From: Fibrobacter sp. UWH4
GTDB taxonomy: Bacteria; Fibrobacterota; Fibrobacteria; Fibrobacterales; Fibrobacteraceae
DNA: 62,424 nucleotides
Assembly (NCBI RefSeq): GCF_900142475.1
Contig: NZ_FRAY01000011.1
Location: forward strand, 1-62,424
Direction of reading: 5' to 3'
A program made the position numbers and the translations under genes. Shown piece by piece: positions 8,378 through 17,507 of the stretch (its first letter is position 1; each line of letters opens with the position of its first letter). Below the pieces are notes generated by a model, which saw only the letters and a list, made by a program, of their open reading frames with translations, had not been told where the DNA came from and searched no databases.

Positions 8378-8412
8378 ATGCCCGTCATAAAAATTCAACC
8401 TGGAGATAAACA

Positions 8413-9039
8413 ATGAAAAATTACACCATCCGCACGGAACAACCGCGCGACTTTAAGACCGTCGAAAACCTTACCCGCGAAGCCTTCTGGAACGTGTACC
8501 GTCCCGGATGCACCGAGCATTACGTGCTGCACTGCTACAGGAGCGAGCCCGACTTTGTGCCGGAACTCTCGCTCGTGCTGGAAGTGGACGGCGAAATCAT
8601 CGGGCACGTGATGTACGCGTGGTCGCACATCGACGCCGACGACGGGCGCAAAATCCGCATGATGACCTTCGGGCCCATCAGCATCCGCCCCGACTATAAG
8701 CGCAAGGGATACGGGAAAACATTGCTCGACCATTCCATGCGAATTGCCGCCGAGATGGGCGCGGGCTGCCTCCTGATTTGCGGGAACATCGCGTTCTACG
8801 GCAAGAGCGGCTTTGTGGTCGCGAGCACCAGGGGAATTCGCTATGCCGACGACCCCGAAAGCGACGCGCCTTACTTCCTCTGCAAGGAACTGCAGGAGGG
8901 GTTCCTCGACGGAATCACCGGCAGCTACCGCGATCCCGAACCGTACTTTGTCGCCATGCGCAATCCCGAGGCGTTCAAGAAGTACGATAAGGAGTTTCCG
9001 CATAAGGAAAAGCTAGTATTGCCCGGGCAGCTAGGGTAA
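8413..9039 (+). CDS. GNAT-family N-acetyltransferase
   Basis: 208 aa. It shows GNAT fold markers: YTIRTEQPRDFKTVENLTREAF at the N-terminus, the VDGEIIGHVMY strand, and FGPISIRPDYKRKGYGKTLL, which contains the acetyl-CoA-binding R/Q-x-x-G-x-G/A loop. A C-terminal extension carries PYFLCKEL..GFLDGITGSY, as in the YhbS/predicted acetyltransferase group. It transfers an acetyl group from acetyl-CoA to an unknown amine. CTGGAGATAAACA before the ATG is a good ribosome site. The leader contains a hairpin that could regulate it. Confidence 0.85.
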   Translation: MKNYTIRTEQPRDFKTVENLTREAFWNVYRPGCTEHYVLHCYRSEPDFVPELSLVLEVDGEIIGHVMYAWSHIDADDGRKIRMMTFGPISIRPDYKRKGYGKTLLDHSMRIAAEMGAGCLLICGNIAFYGKSGFVVASTRGIRYADDPESDAPYFLCKELQEGFLDGITGSYRDPEPYFVAMRNPEAFKKYDKEFPHKEKLVLPGQLG

Positions 9040-9044
9040 CGAAA

Positions 9045-9069
9045 GGTCACTGAGCTTGCCGAAGTGACC
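9045..9069. repeat. Dispersed inverted repeat GGTCACT...AGTGACC
   Basis: Perfect 7-bp arms around GAGCTTGCCGA. A related degenerate copy (CGGCAAGCTCAGGGACC) is at about 30707. Located just after the GNAT stop codon. Confidence 0.6.
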
Positions 9070-9080
9070 GAGCGAAAGTG

Positions 9081-9120
9081 AAAAGGCGTCAGGAGAAATA
9101 TTCTTCTGGCGCTTTTCTTT
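9081..9120. terminator. Bidirectional terminator-like hairpin
   Basis: AAAAGGCGTCAG and CTGGCGCTTTTC form an imperfect stem with A- and T-tracts on both sides, after the GNAT gene. Confidence 0.55.
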
Positions 9121-9138
9121 GACACTATTCCCATTTTG

Positions 9139-9163
9139 AACTGTCGCAAAATTTGCGACAGTT
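9139..9163. repeat. 25-bp perfect palindrome at the left edge of the defence island
   Basis: Arms AACTGTCGCAAA (9139-9150) and TTTGCGACAGTT (9152-9163) are separated by one A. There is no T-tract, so it is not a typical terminator. It lies between the GNAT terminator and the 3' end of hsdR. It could be an operator or a recombination remnant. Confidence 0.6.
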
Positions 9164-9288
9164 GGGGATATCTTTGGTGTCAACGGGTTCATGCTCAAAA
9201 AGTTGTGACCAAACACAAAGTTGATATAAAAAATATCGAAAATTTGTTTAGTGGAGTAAAAATTAAGGGAAAAGCCTTGCTCTCGCTA

Positions 9289-12200
9289 TTACCCGACTCC
9301 GCCTCTTGCCCAGCCGTAGCCTTGCACGGCCATATCAATGAAGTGGTTTAGGAGTAGGTTGCTCTTTACGTTGAATAAATCAATGTCATAGCAGTCCGGC
9401 AAATGGGGCGGTTTCGGGGCGTCCAGAACTTCTTCAATAGTGCTCTTGACTTTGGCGCGAGTCTGTTCGTCCTTATACCAATCAACCACAAGAATTTTCT
9501 GGCGATTTTCTTGCATTTTTTTGAAAAGCGCTTTGGCGGTCAGCAATACTTCTTGTTCCTGCGCTTTTGTCAGTTTCTTGCCCATCACGAGCAAGTCAAA
9601 GATTTCCAATTCTTCGTCTGATAGGCCCATCGTAGCCGCGCGAGAATCTTCTTTCTTCAATTCTTCAACAAGCTTGATCAACTGTTCGTAATAATCTTCG
9701 TTTTCCGTTCCGCCAGCGTTGTAACGGTTGATGATGTTGCGGAATCTTTCGGAGAACTTGATTCTCGTAACGTTTTTGTTAATCATTTGCTGCAAGGCTC
9801 TTTCGATGAATTCTTTCATGTCGTTGATTTCAACAGCCTTGTATTTTGCTTGTTTGATTTCCTTGCGCAGGCCGTTTGCATCAATTTTTGAAAGGTCAAT
9901 CAGTTTGGACCCGCGCATATACGTTTGCGTTCCTGAAATATCACGGAGTTCGCTAGCGCCATCAGCTTTCACGCTTTCCGAAGAGACGCTGCTATCCAGC
10001 AAGTCTCCCATTCTCTTGCGGGCTTTTTCAATTTTCTCGTCATCAATCAGGCGGAAGAATTGTCCGTGCAAGTAAATGAGTGCGCTGAATATTGGATTAC
10101 TCCAATCGCGTTCAAAAATTTCTGGCTTTGAAGCGTCGTAAAGATTCAGCAAGGTGTTTAAAATGACTTTGAACTTTTCGGCATTTTCGTCAATTTCTAC
10201 GATTTTGTTATATGCATTGCGAATGTCTTCCAATTTATCGAAAGTGGATGCTCCGTCCAAAATCTTGTAGAGATCAATTTCGTGTTCGAGAAGGAATTTG
10301 TGAGCTTCTTCTATACAGGCATTAATGTTGCCAATCAGTTCGTCGATATTTTTAGCGGGGAATTCACTACCGTCATCGCCAATAGCGTATGCGGCCAAAG
10401 CCTGCTTCATGAACTTGAATACGTTCACATAGTCCACGATGATGCCGCACGGTTTCCCAGGGAATACACGGTTCGCTCTTGCGATTGCCTGCATCAACGT
10501 GTGGTTTTTCATGGGTTTGTCGAGGTAAAGCGTGCTAAGGCTCTTTACATCAAAACCGGTAAGCCACATGGCGCAGACAAAGACCAACTGCAAATTGTCA
10601 TTAGGATCTTTGAATCGGTCTTCAATATCTTTGCCTTCGGGGGTGATCGCGTTCATCTTGTTGCGATGTGCCGAAATATCCAAACCCTGTGCCTTGAACT
10701 TTTGAACTTCGTCCGCTTCTTCTGAAACGATAACCGCCATCTCGACCTTGTCCATGTAATTCAAGATTGCGGTTAAGCGTTCGCGTTCTTCCTGTGTCGA
10801 TACATTATTCCGTTCGATGGTCAGCGCCTTCTTTTCTTCTTTCCAATAGTGCTGAACCTTGTCGTACATCTTTACGGCAGTAAACTTGTCGACGGATACG
10901 ACCATGCCCTTGCCAAGGAATCCACGACGCGGGAAATGGTGGGCGATGTCCCTTGCAATCTTGTCTAGGCGGTCTTCGCGCTTGATGACTTCCAGAATGC
11001 GCGAACTGGAATTTTCCAAAAGATTCGCTTCGGCTTCGTTGAGATTCTCGTCTTCGATAATTGAGACAACATCATCGTCAAGGAAGTTGTTCTGGAGCCC
11101 GACTTCGGGAACGCGCCTGCTGTAAAATAGCGGGACGGTAGAACCGTCTTCTACGGATTGTGCGAAGTTATATTCCGAAACATAGTTGCCGAACCACTGA
11201 TTCGTAAGATGCTTGCTCCCGAGCAACGGCGTACCCGTAAATGCGATAAAGTTTGCATTCGGCAAAGCGGTTCGCATATTTTCGGCTAAGGTCTTGTATT
11301 GCGTGCGGTGCGCTTCATCTACCAGGACAAAGATGTCATCACGGGTAGAAAGTACGGGATATTTTTTGCCTTTCTCGTAACCAAACTTGTGTATCAGCGT
11401 GAATATGAAAGGTTTATTGCCTTGCAGGTATTCCCTAAGCTGTGCGCCGTTCTTGGGCTGGCATTCATCCTTCGGCCCAATGATTTCGGTGCGAATGAAA
11501 TTCTTGTGAATCTGCGTGTCAAGGTCATCGCGGTCGGTGATGACAAGGAATGTGAAATTCCCATGGAACTTGCGATTGACCTTGCGGGCGAACATCGCCA
11601 TCGAATAACTCTTGCCGCTCCCTTGTGTGTGCCAGAAAACGCCGAGCTTGCCGTCCAGTTCCTTGCGGTTCTTTACTGCCTCGCACAAGTTGTTCACACC
11701 CATGAACTGGTGGTTCTTGGCGATAATCTTGATGGACTGGTTTTCAAACAAGATGAAGTTTTCGATATAGTCGATGATGGTCGCCTTGTTTAGCAATCCC
11801 TTAACCATGTATTCAGCGCTGACACCTTCGCCGCGAATGTATTTGCGGTCGATTTTATCGTCTTCGCTAGACTTGAGCCATTCAAAGAAATAATCGTAAC
11901 TGGCGTTGAACGCCCCAAGCTTTGTCTCGAAACCGTTCGAAAGCACGCAAATCTGGTTGAGCGCGAAAAGGTTCGGAATATCCTTCTTGTAGCTCGTTAA
12001 ATTCTTGTTGTAGGCTTCTTCAATCTTGACGGTGCTATTTTTCAGTTCGATAAAGACAAGTGGCAACCCATTTACAAATATCAAAACATCGGGACGGCGG
12101 TAATTGAACCGTCCTTGAATCCACATTTGCGAAACAGCCGTAAATGTATTGTTTTCGGGGTGTACAAAATCAATAAAAGCAACATCCTCAAAATCCGACT

Positions 12201-12540
12201 TGCCGTCCCTGATAAATTTCACGCGAACGCCATCACGCAGCTTTTTGTAGAGCGTGTAATTGGTTGCGGTTATATCTGTTCCTGAATAGTCTCGTGCAAG
12301 TTCATGGACTAGTTCGTCCAACTTGTCTTTTGGGACATTCGGATTGAGCCTTGTGAGTGATTCTCGCAAGATTGCTGGCAAAACGCCTTGCTTTTTGTTT
12401 GCCCTACCAGTTCCGTCATTCAGGTCATCCATTTTTTCCGGAGATGGGTCACAACGGACAATCTGATAGCCGAAGGGCTCTGCCTCCAGCATTTTCAGAA
12501 TAGCCTGTTCAATGTCATCTTCCGAAATAAAGGACTTCAT
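9289..12540 (-). CDS. hsdR: Type I restriction enzyme R subunit HsdR
   Basis: 1083 aa. The N-terminal PD-(D/E)xK nuclease has P150-D151 and E165-L-K167 (FIELK). The SF2 motor follows, with Walker A TQGSGKS (305-311), DEAH box (408-411) and FTGTPLLG (motif III). A long helical C-terminus would contact HsdM/S. The protein translocates and cuts DNA unmethylated at the HsdS target. All key residues look intact. It is on the same strand as hsdM and hsdS but 4 kb downstream of hsdS, with AbiTii and YobI-like genes between, an unusual spread for a type I operon. The ATG at 12540 lacks a clear Shine-Dalgarno sequence. Confidence 0.95.
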   Translation of the reverse strand: MKSFISEDDIEQAILKMLEAEPFGYQIVRCDPSPEKMDDLNDGTGRANKKQGVLPAILRESLTRLNPNVPKDKLDELVHELARDYSGTDITATNYTLYKKLRDGVRVKFIRDGKSDFEDVAFIDFVHPENNTFTAVSQMWIQGRFNYRRPDVLIFVNGLPLVFIELKNSTVKIEEAYNKNLTSYKKDIPNLFALNQICVLSNGFETKLGAFNASYDYFFEWLKSSEDDKIDRKYIRGEGVSAEYMVKGLLNKATIIDYIENFILFENQSIKIIAKNHQFMGVNNLCEAVKNRKELDGKLGVFWHTQGSGKSYSMAMFARKVNRKFHGNFTFLVITDRDDLDTQIHKNFIRTEIIGPKDECQPKNGAQLREYLQGNKPFIFTLIHKFGYEKGKKYPVLSTRDDIFVLVDEAHRTQYKTLAENMRTALPNANFIAFTGTPLLGSKHLTNQWFGNYVSEYNFAQSVEDGSTVPLFYSRRVPEVGLQNNFLDDDVVSIIEDENLNEAEANLLENSSSRILEVIKREDRLDKIARDIAHHFPRRGFLGKGMVVSVDKFTAVKMYDKVQHYWKEEKKALTIERNNVSTQEERERLTAILNYMDKVEMAVIVSEEADEVQKFKAQGLDISAHRNKMNAITPEGKDIEDRFKDPNDNLQLVFVCAMWLTGFDVKSLSTLYLDKPMKNHTLMQAIARANRVFPGKPCGIIVDYVNVFKFMKQALAAYAIGDDGSEFPAKNIDELIGNINACIEEAHKFLLEHEIDLYKILDGASTFDKLEDIRNAYNKIVEIDENAEKFKVILNTLLNLYDASKPEIFERDWSNPIFSALIYLHGQFFRLIDDEKIEKARKRMGDLLDSSVSSESVKADGASELRDISGTQTYMRGSKLIDLSKIDANGLRKEIKQAKYKAVEINDMKEFIERALQQMINKNVTRIKFSERFRNIINRYNAGGTENEDYYEQLIKLVEELKKEDSRAATMGLSDEELEIFDLLVMGKKLTKAQEQEVLLTAKALFKKMQENRQKILVVDWYKDEQTRAKVKSTIEEVLDAPKPPHLPDCYDIDLFNVKSNLLLNHFIDMAVQGYGWARGGVG

Positions 12541-12736
12541 GCCATAAAATTAACTCTTTGCGATTGGTTCTTAATGATTTTTTTTGCTTTTTTATCCTAA
12601 AATGGGGCTGGTTTTGATGTTTTGAGCGAAAAAGACGTTGTTAGGGATAGTTTAGTAACGCGCAAAAGACAACATATGCAAATGTTTGAATTAAGATACA
12701 TTTTTGATACAAAGTGCACAAAATGGAATAATTAGA

Positions 12737-12776
12737 TATATTTTGTTCGCGTTTTTTAAATTGTTCAAAATGAACA
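12737..12776 (+). promoter_or_regulatory. -10 box and operator-like inverted repeat upstream of the YobI-like module
   Basis: TATATT (12737-12742) is followed by TGTTCA-AAA-TGAACA (12762-12776), a perfect 6-3-6 inverted repeat that would lie just after the transcription start. This suits a repressor site controlling the gene at 12799. Confidence 0.45.
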
Positions 12777-12798
12777 TGTAAATCTTTTTTCGTCAAAT

Positions 12799-14622
12799 AT
12801 GAAACGAAACGTTTTTTTATTCTTTTTGGCTTTGGGCCTGTTTCTTTCTGGATGTACTTCTACCAACATTAATTCTCCTCAACGTGTTCAGCAGACTTGT
12901 ACTACAACGCCAATAAGTAGCAGTGAAAGTCAAGAAAAACAATGCTGCTTAAAAGATACGCTGGTTATACAGCGTGCGGAAGAAGTGTGCTCGTTGAATG
13001 ATGCAAAGGATTCTGTGTCTAATGCGTCGTCTACTAATGTTACGGTAAGTCCCTCGGTACCGTTGGATTTTAGTAGAGATTATGAATTACGTGGTCGCCT
13101 TAATTATCAAAAGGAAGAAATAATCGATTCGCGGGAAGGTTGTTTTGGCGCGAATTGTCAGGTAAATAATGTTTATATTGGGAACGCAAATGAAAAAAAG
13201 TTTTTTTATAGTATCAAAGATACTAGTCAATCACTGAATGCTTATTTAGTTGAAGAAAAGTATTTATATGCTCTAGGTATCTTTTCTTGCGTCCCATTAA
13301 TTTTATTAATAGTAATGATAATTCAGCGTTCCATGACTTTAAAAAAGAAATCGAAAGATATCGGAACTTACAATATACTTTCACCAACTGAAAAAGCTGA
13401 TAATGTTTATGATGAAATTTATAAACAATTGGAATATGCGATTATCGAAGAAGAAGGAAAAGTGAATAATATTGCAATTAGTGGCCCATATGGTGCTGGA
13501 AAAAGTTCTGTGTGGCAGACTTTTTGCGAAAAGATGAAAGTTAAAGAGAAGAAAAAAATCGTTGAAATTTCTTTGGCAAAGTTTAATAATCCCAATGAGA
13601 ATGAATCTTCGCAAACGTATAGCGAGTCAGAAGTGGAATGTGCTATCATTCAACAGTTTATTTTTTCGAAGAAATATACAGATTTAAAGTATTCAAATGT
13701 TCCGAGGATTTATAATTTAACAGATTTAAAGACAATTCTATTGACAACGTTTGTTTTCATTCTGTTTGCATTAATTGTTCCGTTTGCCAATGAGACTATT
13801 TTGAGTGTTGTAAAAGCTTGGTTGAAAAGTCCTTTTGAAATAGGAACAATTTATATTCCTCTGATATTGTCATTTGTATACATTTTAATTTTCTATGCTA
13901 TTCAAAAAATAAACAAACTGAGAATTTCTAAAATAAATTTGAAGGATTTAGAATTAACTACGTGTGACGAGGGTTCTTTATTTGACAAATATATAAACGA
14001 AATCGTCTATTTTTTTGAAGCGACAAAATGTAATTGTGTTGTTATTGAAGACCTTGACCGATTTGATACTTTGAAATACTTTACTAAACTTCGGGAAATA
14101 AACTTTTTAATAAATAATTATCCTGGAATAAAAGATAGAGTTAAGTTTGTGTATCTCGTTAAAGATGATATTTTAGCGTCTGAAGAAAGAACAAAATTTT
14201 TCGATATGATTATACCTGTGATACCAGTGTTAAATGGCAGGACTGAAACTATAAAATATATAAAAACTCATTTTTTAAGAAAGACAAAAATGCCTATAAA
14301 TGACGCAGATAAAGAAAAACCGTTTCTTAGTGATGGATATTTAAAGAAAATGGCTAAATATTTAAGTGATCTTCGCTTGGTGAAGAACTGCTTTAATGAG
14401 TTTAAAGTATTTAAAGAAGTTGCTATAAAAAATCATGGTGAGTTGGACGATGAGAAAATATTCACTTTGGTGCTTTATAAAAATTTCAATCCTAAAAATT
14501 ATCAAAATTTGATAAGTGAAGAAGGTGTGCTATACTATTGTTTAAATGACGCTCCTTTTGAATTTGAAAAAGAAACTGCGAATAAAGGTGTAATGTATTT
14601 CTCTCAGATTCATAACATATAA
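12799..14622 (+). CDS. YobI-like KAP P-loop ATPase with lipoprotein signal (N-terminal half of split YobI)
   Basis: 607 aa. The order is: lipoprotein signal ending LSGC (Cys19); a Cys-rich presumably periplasmic stretch (20-150; C34, C49, C50, C64, C115, C120); a TM helix (about 156-176); cytoplasmic Walker A GPYGAGKSS (229-237); a TM pair inserted in the NTPase (about 311-330, 350-368), typical of KAP ATPases; and Walker B VVIEDLDRFD (414-423). From YNILSP onward it resembles YobI-like P-loop NTPases, which are single proteins near 1200 aa; this one stops at about half length. Its partner follows in the same frame after 30 nt. Very AT-rich against its neighbours, which suggests transfer. Role inferred: membrane-linked defence ATPase. 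Confidence 0.7.
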   Translation: MKRNVFLFFLALGLFLSGCTSTNINSPQRVQQTCTTTPISSSESQEKQCCLKDTLVIQRAEEVCSLNDAKDSVSNASSTNVTVSPSVPLDFSRDYELRGRLNYQKEEIIDSREGCFGANCQVNNVYIGNANEKKFFYSIKDTSQSLNAYLVEEKYLYALGIFSCVPLILLIVMIIQRSMTLKKKSKDIGTYNILSPTEKADNVYDEIYKQLEYAIIEEEGKVNNIAISGPYGAGKSSVWQTFCEKMKVKEKKKIVEISLAKFNNPNENESSQTYSESEVECAIIQQFIFSKKYTDLKYSNVPRIYNLTDLKTILLTTFVFILFALIVPFANETILSVVKAWLKSPFEIGTIYIPLILSFVYILIFYAIQKINKLRISKINLKDLELTTCDEGSLFDKYINEIVYFFEATKCNCVVIEDLDRFDTLKYFTKLREINFLINNYPGIKDRVKFVYLVKDDILASEERTKFFDMIIPVIPVLNGRTETIKYIKTHFLRKTKMPINDADKEKPFLSDGYLKKMAKYLSDLRLVKNCFNEFKVFKEVAIKNHGELDDEKIFTLVLYKNFNPKNYQNLISEEGVLYYCLNDAPFEFEKETANKGVMYFSQIHNI

Positions 14623-14652
14623 GAAAATTTTTAACGAAAAAAAGGCGAAAAA

Positions 14653-16587
14653 ATGATTAAGTCATTGAAGCAACTGTTAAAAGATGTAGAAAATGCTAGC
14701 TTAAAAAATTTTATAAAAAAGCAAAAAAGGATAATTGAAGATGAATTAGGATATAGCCGAAGAGAGCGTGTTGATGAAGACTTCCTTTTCACGGTGCTTT
14801 CAGAAGGATTTATTAATGAGGAATATCGTTATTATATTCAACAAACATCGGAAGACCTTTTGGATGCAAATGCTCGTTTTTATCTTAAAACGGTAAAAAA
14901 TGAACTAGAGCCGGAATTCACAAAAAAAATAACAGATGTAGAATCAGTGGTTGCGGAAATAAAGGATTTTCAGTGGTCTAGCCCTTCCGTGCTGAATAAT
15001 GATGTGTTTACTTATTTGAATAAGTATAAATTATCGAATCAAATAGATTGGTTTATAAATGCGATAAAAAACTATTATGAAGAATATGGAAAAAACGATT
15101 TCGTTGATCAATATATTGGTTCAATAGAAAAATTAAATGATAGGGATGAAATTGTAAATAGATTATTGAACGAATTGTCGAAAAAGCTTAATTCAGATAT
15201 TTCAAAAGATTCTAAAATGAATTTTCTTTTGTCTTTTTTCAGTAATGAGTCTGGTGCATTATTGTGCGAAATGATAAAAAATAGGCCTGTTGATGATGAT
15301 TATACGAAATTTTTAGATGTTTTTTTTGGAAAAAGGGAGCCTGTTTTAGGTTATGTTCTTGATTATGCAGAAACGAATGCTTCTTTTAAGAAAAAACTGC
15401 TTGAAATAAATGTTGAAGTAAAAAAGGTATCGGACTATGTAGATTCTATTCAGAAAAAATTAGTTAATAACGCCATGTTTCTTTTGTCCAAAGAAAATTT
15501 AGACTATATTATTGCTCGGCAGACTGATATCCAACCTCATTTCTATTATGATTATATAAGAAAGAATCCTAGATTAAAAAATAAAATAAATGGTTCTGAA
15601 AAAGCCTGTGATTTTGTCGATGAATTTCTTGTTGGTGACTCGGAATGTAAATTTGCGCCTGAAGGAATTGTCGATTTTCTTTTTACTACAACGATTGATG
15701 ATGTTGAAATTGAGAGGTTTGTTGATAAGATAGAAGATGAGTATGTTGATTTGGTATACTTACCAAAATTTTTTAGAGAAAATACGAATTATATTGTGAC
15801 GTTGGATTCGACTATTATTCACTTGTTACTCAGTCATAATAAAATTAAAGTCGACTTTAATAACGTGTTGTTTGTTTCCGCGAGTAATATTGTTGATGAT
15901 ATAATTCTACTTGCGAAAAAACAGGTGAGCAAAGATCGTGGAAGTATACAATTATATTTCATAGATGATTTTGCTAAATTGAATTTAGGACGCTTTTACA
16001 GCTTTCTTTTTAAGGAGAAGAAAGTTGATAACGAACTTTTTGAAGAAGAATCGAATTTTTTAATAACAAATAATGTTGATATTGTCGATTTAGCGACTTC
16101 TGTGATAGAAAAAAATGAAACTATTCCGGACGAAAAAATGCACGTCTTTGTAAGGCTTATTTTTGGTAGACATTGTCCGAAAAAAGAAACAAATAATGCA
16201 TTCTGCGCCATTATCAAGAAAGAATTTGATTATTTCATAAATAATTTTGGAAATATTGAGCATGAATATTTAGGAAAAAAATGCTGGCCGCTCAATTTAT
16301 CAATTCTTCTAAAAAATGAAAATAACATCCTAGAAGATTATCATTTAAGTCATATAATGGGAAAAATATCAATAGAATATTTTAATGAAGTGGTAAAAGA
16401 ATTGTGCGATCAAATCGGCATTTTTGATACTTCGAAAATAGTTGATAAACTTTTAGATGAAAATTGTTTGAATAGATGGATGACTAATTTTGGCAAAGAC
16501 AAAATTGTTGCACTTGTGAATTCAATGAAGAATTTTATAACTGAAGATTTTGAAATTGTGTTGAAAAATAGAATTAATTCGCTGTAG
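14653..16587 (+). CDS. Helical-repeat partner, equivalent to the YobI C-terminal half
   Basis: 644 aa, almost wholly alpha-helical by composition, with no signal or TM segment. The segment DEDFLFTVLSEGFINEEYRYYI followed by the NARFYLKTVKNE helix resembles the start of the C-terminal repeat region of YobI-like proteins (from memory). AAAGGCG stands 6 nt before the ATG. It is in the same reading frame as the ATPase gene, but two in-frame TAA codons (14620, 14632) separate them, so they are made as two chains. Together, 607 plus 644 aa match a full YobI length. AT-rich. It probably senses or acts while the upstream protein supplies ATPase and anchor. It ends 24 nt from the convergent AbiTii gene. 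Confidence 0.65.
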   Translation: MIKSLKQLLKDVENASLKNFIKKQKRIIEDELGYSRRERVDEDFLFTVLSEGFINEEYRYYIQQTSEDLLDANARFYLKTVKNELEPEFTKKITDVESVVAEIKDFQWSSPSVLNNDVFTYLNKYKLSNQIDWFINAIKNYYEEYGKNDFVDQYIGSIEKLNDRDEIVNRLLNELSKKLNSDISKDSKMNFLLSFFSNESGALLCEMIKNRPVDDDYTKFLDVFFGKREPVLGYVLDYAETNASFKKKLLEINVEVKKVSDYVDSIQKKLVNNAMFLLSKENLDYIIARQTDIQPHFYYDYIRKNPRLKNKINGSEKACDFVDEFLVGDSECKFAPEGIVDFLFTTTIDDVEIERFVDKIEDEYVDLVYLPKFFRENTNYIVTLDSTIIHLLLSHNKIKVDFNNVLFVSASNIVDDIILLAKKQVSKDRGSIQLYFIDDFAKLNLGRFYSFLFKEKKVDNELFEEESNFLITNNVDIVDLATSVIEKNETIPDEKMHVFVRLIFGRHCPKKETNNAFCAIIKKEFDYFINNFGNIEHEYLGKKCWPLNLSILLKNENNILEDYHLSHIMGKISIEYFNEVVKELCDQIGIFDTSKIVDKLLDENCLNRWMTNFGKDKIVALVNSMKNFITEDFEIVLKNRINSL

Positions 16588-16610
16588 CTTTTTAAGAATA
16601 CTTGCTTGGC

Positions 16611-17507
16611 TCATTGAACTGTTTTCAGGAACGCATCAATTTTGCTGTAAATGTCTGAGCCGATAACGCTGCAAGTTATGCTTTGCGCCCAAACGCCCAA
16701 ACTGTTGAGTAGCGTTCCGATAGATTTAGAATCTTTTTGATTGATTTTTTGGCCAATTTTTTCAATTTGGGTGTTTAAAAGATTTCTGTCGTTTTCATCG
16801 ACAGATGGTACTTTTATCAGCTCTTTTATAGATTTAAGAAGTTTTTTGGCCCCTTCGTAATCAAATTCTTTTACTCCGTTTGCGTTTAGAGTGGAGTTGA
16901 TTGCAGATCCAACAACATTTGATCCATTTATGTTCCCATAGTTGTTTATAATGGTCGTATTTTTGGCAATGTCTTTTTCTTTAGACCGAATATCAAATTC
17001 TTCTTTTGAAACGTCTTTCGGTTCCAAATCAATAGCCCATTCAGAAATCTTTCTTTTGACTATTTCAAGGATTGTTTTATACTGGTATTTTGAAAAATGG
17101 GCACAGATGTCTCTAGAGGCCAATAATGGATTTAATTCGCCGAAAAGGTTATGTAGTTCTGCAGATATTGGCGAAATAATTGTTTCTTTTGGTGAATTCA
17201 AAAATAATTCTATTTCAGAAGTTCCTTGTTTTACGGGAATATGCAGGCAATTTGCTAAAGGCGAATTGCTTGGAATGATTATTGGTTTCCAGGGACCTAT
17301 ACTACTCTTTGCTTTAAATATTGCGTTAATATATCGATATTTCGGAACTATTTGATCTCCGTAGCCGTCAATTTCTTTTCTTAAGAAATCCGCCATTTCT
17401 TTTTGCCCTAATTTATGGGCGGTAAAATATGCTTTTTGGAAAAGAGCTGCATAAGAAATAGTTGGATTGACGCAATCCATTTGTAATTCTATAACCAGCT
17501 TTGACAT
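16611..17507 (-). CDS. AbiTii-domain protein with C-terminal helical domain
   Basis: 298 aa. Residues 1 to about 75 fit the AbiTii domain (LxxLQ, then AxKLGxxEMADFxxxEIDGY and PxYRxI), predicted to take part in abortive infection. The middle (about 185-215) is an Asn/Gly/Ser stretch with INNYGNINGSNVVGSA, a beta-turn-like linker. The last 80 residues are helical. Its ATG (17505-17507) directly follows the TAA (17508-17510) of the upstream paralogue, so translation is probably coupled. The biochemical activity of AbiTii is unknown to me. Confidence 0.7.
   Translation of the reverse strand: MSKLVIELQMDCVNPTISYAALFQKAYFTAHKLGQKEMADFLRKEIDGYGDQIVPKYRYINAIFKAKSSIGPWKPIIIPSNSPLANCLHIPVKQGTSEIELFLNSPKETIISPISAELHNLFGELNPLLASRDICAHFSKYQYKTILEIVKRKISEWAIDLEPKDVSKEEFDIRSKEKDIAKNTTIINNYGNINGSNVVGSAINSTLNANGVKEFDYEGAKKLLKSIKELIKVPSVDENDRNLLNTQIEKIGQKINQKDSKSIGTLLNSLGVWAQSITCSVIGSDIYSKIDAFLKTVQ

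Noticed and set aside
9139-9163. dif-type chromosome resolution site
   Set aside because: dif has 11-bp arms around a 6-bp centre; this has 12-bp arms around one base and a different sequence.
12799-16587. Reading the YobI-like pair as a simple nonsense-mutated pseudogene
   Set aside because: Two stops, a 30-nt spacer and a new AAAGGCG ribosome site with ATG argue for two genes. Both halves are otherwise intact. It is kept as an alternative to be tested.
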